Position numbers and translations under genes: made by a program
Notes under the pieces: generated by a model
What the model was told of the DNA's origin: nothing
What the model saw: the letters and a program-made list of their open reading frames with translations, nothing else
The model's database searches: none
Shown: positions 15,831-15,959 of the stretch, in pieces
Layout of the letters: the number at the start of each line of letters is the position of its first letter
Numbering within the stretch: position 1 is the first letter of the stretch
Source: CAZGYE01 sp964530165
GTDB lineage: Bacteria > Planctomycetota > Planctomycetia > Planctomycetales > Planctomycetaceae
DNA: 15,959 nucleotides
Assembly (NCBI GenBank): GCA_964530165.1
Contig: CAZGYE010000111.1
Span: forward strand, 1-15,959
Direction: 5' to 3'

Positions 15831-15959
15831 TCGATGAGCGGATGGTGATCGGCTGGGTGGCTTCTATGAAAGCCCGTTGCTTGTCAAGGGGGCGAGGTGT
15901 TTTTGGGGTTGAGAACCGTGTTGCCCATGCTTCTATTCGAGCGTGCGGCTTTGGCCGGT

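Larger units (their letters stand above)
15424..15959. other. Intergenic region at the right edge, no convincing gene
   Basis: Apart from the promoter next to the permease, I see no coding frame with a sensible start or composition in these 536 bp. Candidate frames (for example one of about 100 codons ending at 15848) are rich in Ser/Ala without motif and have no SD. Two GC-rich hairpins are present (15549-15578 and 15804-15830). AT-rich runs near 15653-15675 break up the otherwise GC-rich sequence. A minus-strand TTGACA (15882-15887) has no good -10 at normal spacing. The flanking gene beyond 15959 is unknown. Confidence 0.5.

Noticed and set aside
15864..15887. Minus-strand TTGACA as a promoter at the right edge
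   Set aside because: The best downstream hexamer (TAGAAG) is a poor -10 at 15-nt spacing, and no gene starts nearby.

Overview
The window looks like a chromosomal piece of a planctomycete (Planctomycetota, probably class Planctomycetia). The evidence is a DUF1559 pseudopilin-like protein followed by a zinc-ribbon/carboxypeptidase-regulatory protein, several hypothetical families that I know only from planctomycetes, a phosphatidylserine decarboxylase with a long N-terminal extension, and moderately high GC. No rRNA, tRNA, CRISPR array, insertion sequence or phage gene is visible. Most of the window is housekeeping DNA.

Layout. (1) 2-2707, plus strand: the 3' end of a conserved hypothetical gene, a 32-codon ORF joined to it by ATGA, then the DUF1559 gene and the zinc-ribbon/membrane/carboxypeptidase-regulatory gene as a pair. 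(2) 2763-4636, minus strand: enolase (eno), followed with a GTGA overlap by a gene whose protein has an FtsB/DivIC-like membrane-plus-coiled-coil layout. A 42-bp tandem repeat sits on the junction. (3) 4637-5097: divergent intergenic region with a 12-bp operator-like inverted repeat and a 54-bp compound palindrome. (4) 5098-7049, plus strand: psd and pssA, overlapping by GTGA, the two steps from CDP-diacylglycerol to phosphatidylethanolamine. (5) 7050-11110, plus strand: a leader with a strong stem-loop and a possible 12-codon mini-ORF, then rsmA, guaB, a secreted hypothetical protein whose start lies inside the end of guaB, and a small helical hypothetical protein. (6) 11279-15371, minus strand: a dual ABC-2 permease followed by two CNNM/CBS (HlyC/CorC-type) membrane proteins. 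The three overlap by 4 nt and are read from a clear sigma70-type promoter at 15422-15450. (7) 15424-15959: no convincing gene, two GC-rich hairpins.

How the genes relate. psd and pssA are a clear functional pair. rsmA (ribosome maturation) and guaB (GMP synthesis) are coexpressed housekeeping genes. The permease-CNNM-CNNM operon is a membrane transport unit without an ATPase in the window. A gene recurs next to eno whose product resembles FtsB/DivIC, matching the eno-ftsB order of other phyla; this is the observation most worth following, because most planctomycetes divide without FtsZ. Translation starts were set from Shine-Dalgarno (SD) sites and 4-nt stop/start overlaps, and several differ from the longest possible reading frame. 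All functional names come from motifs read by eye; no database search was run.
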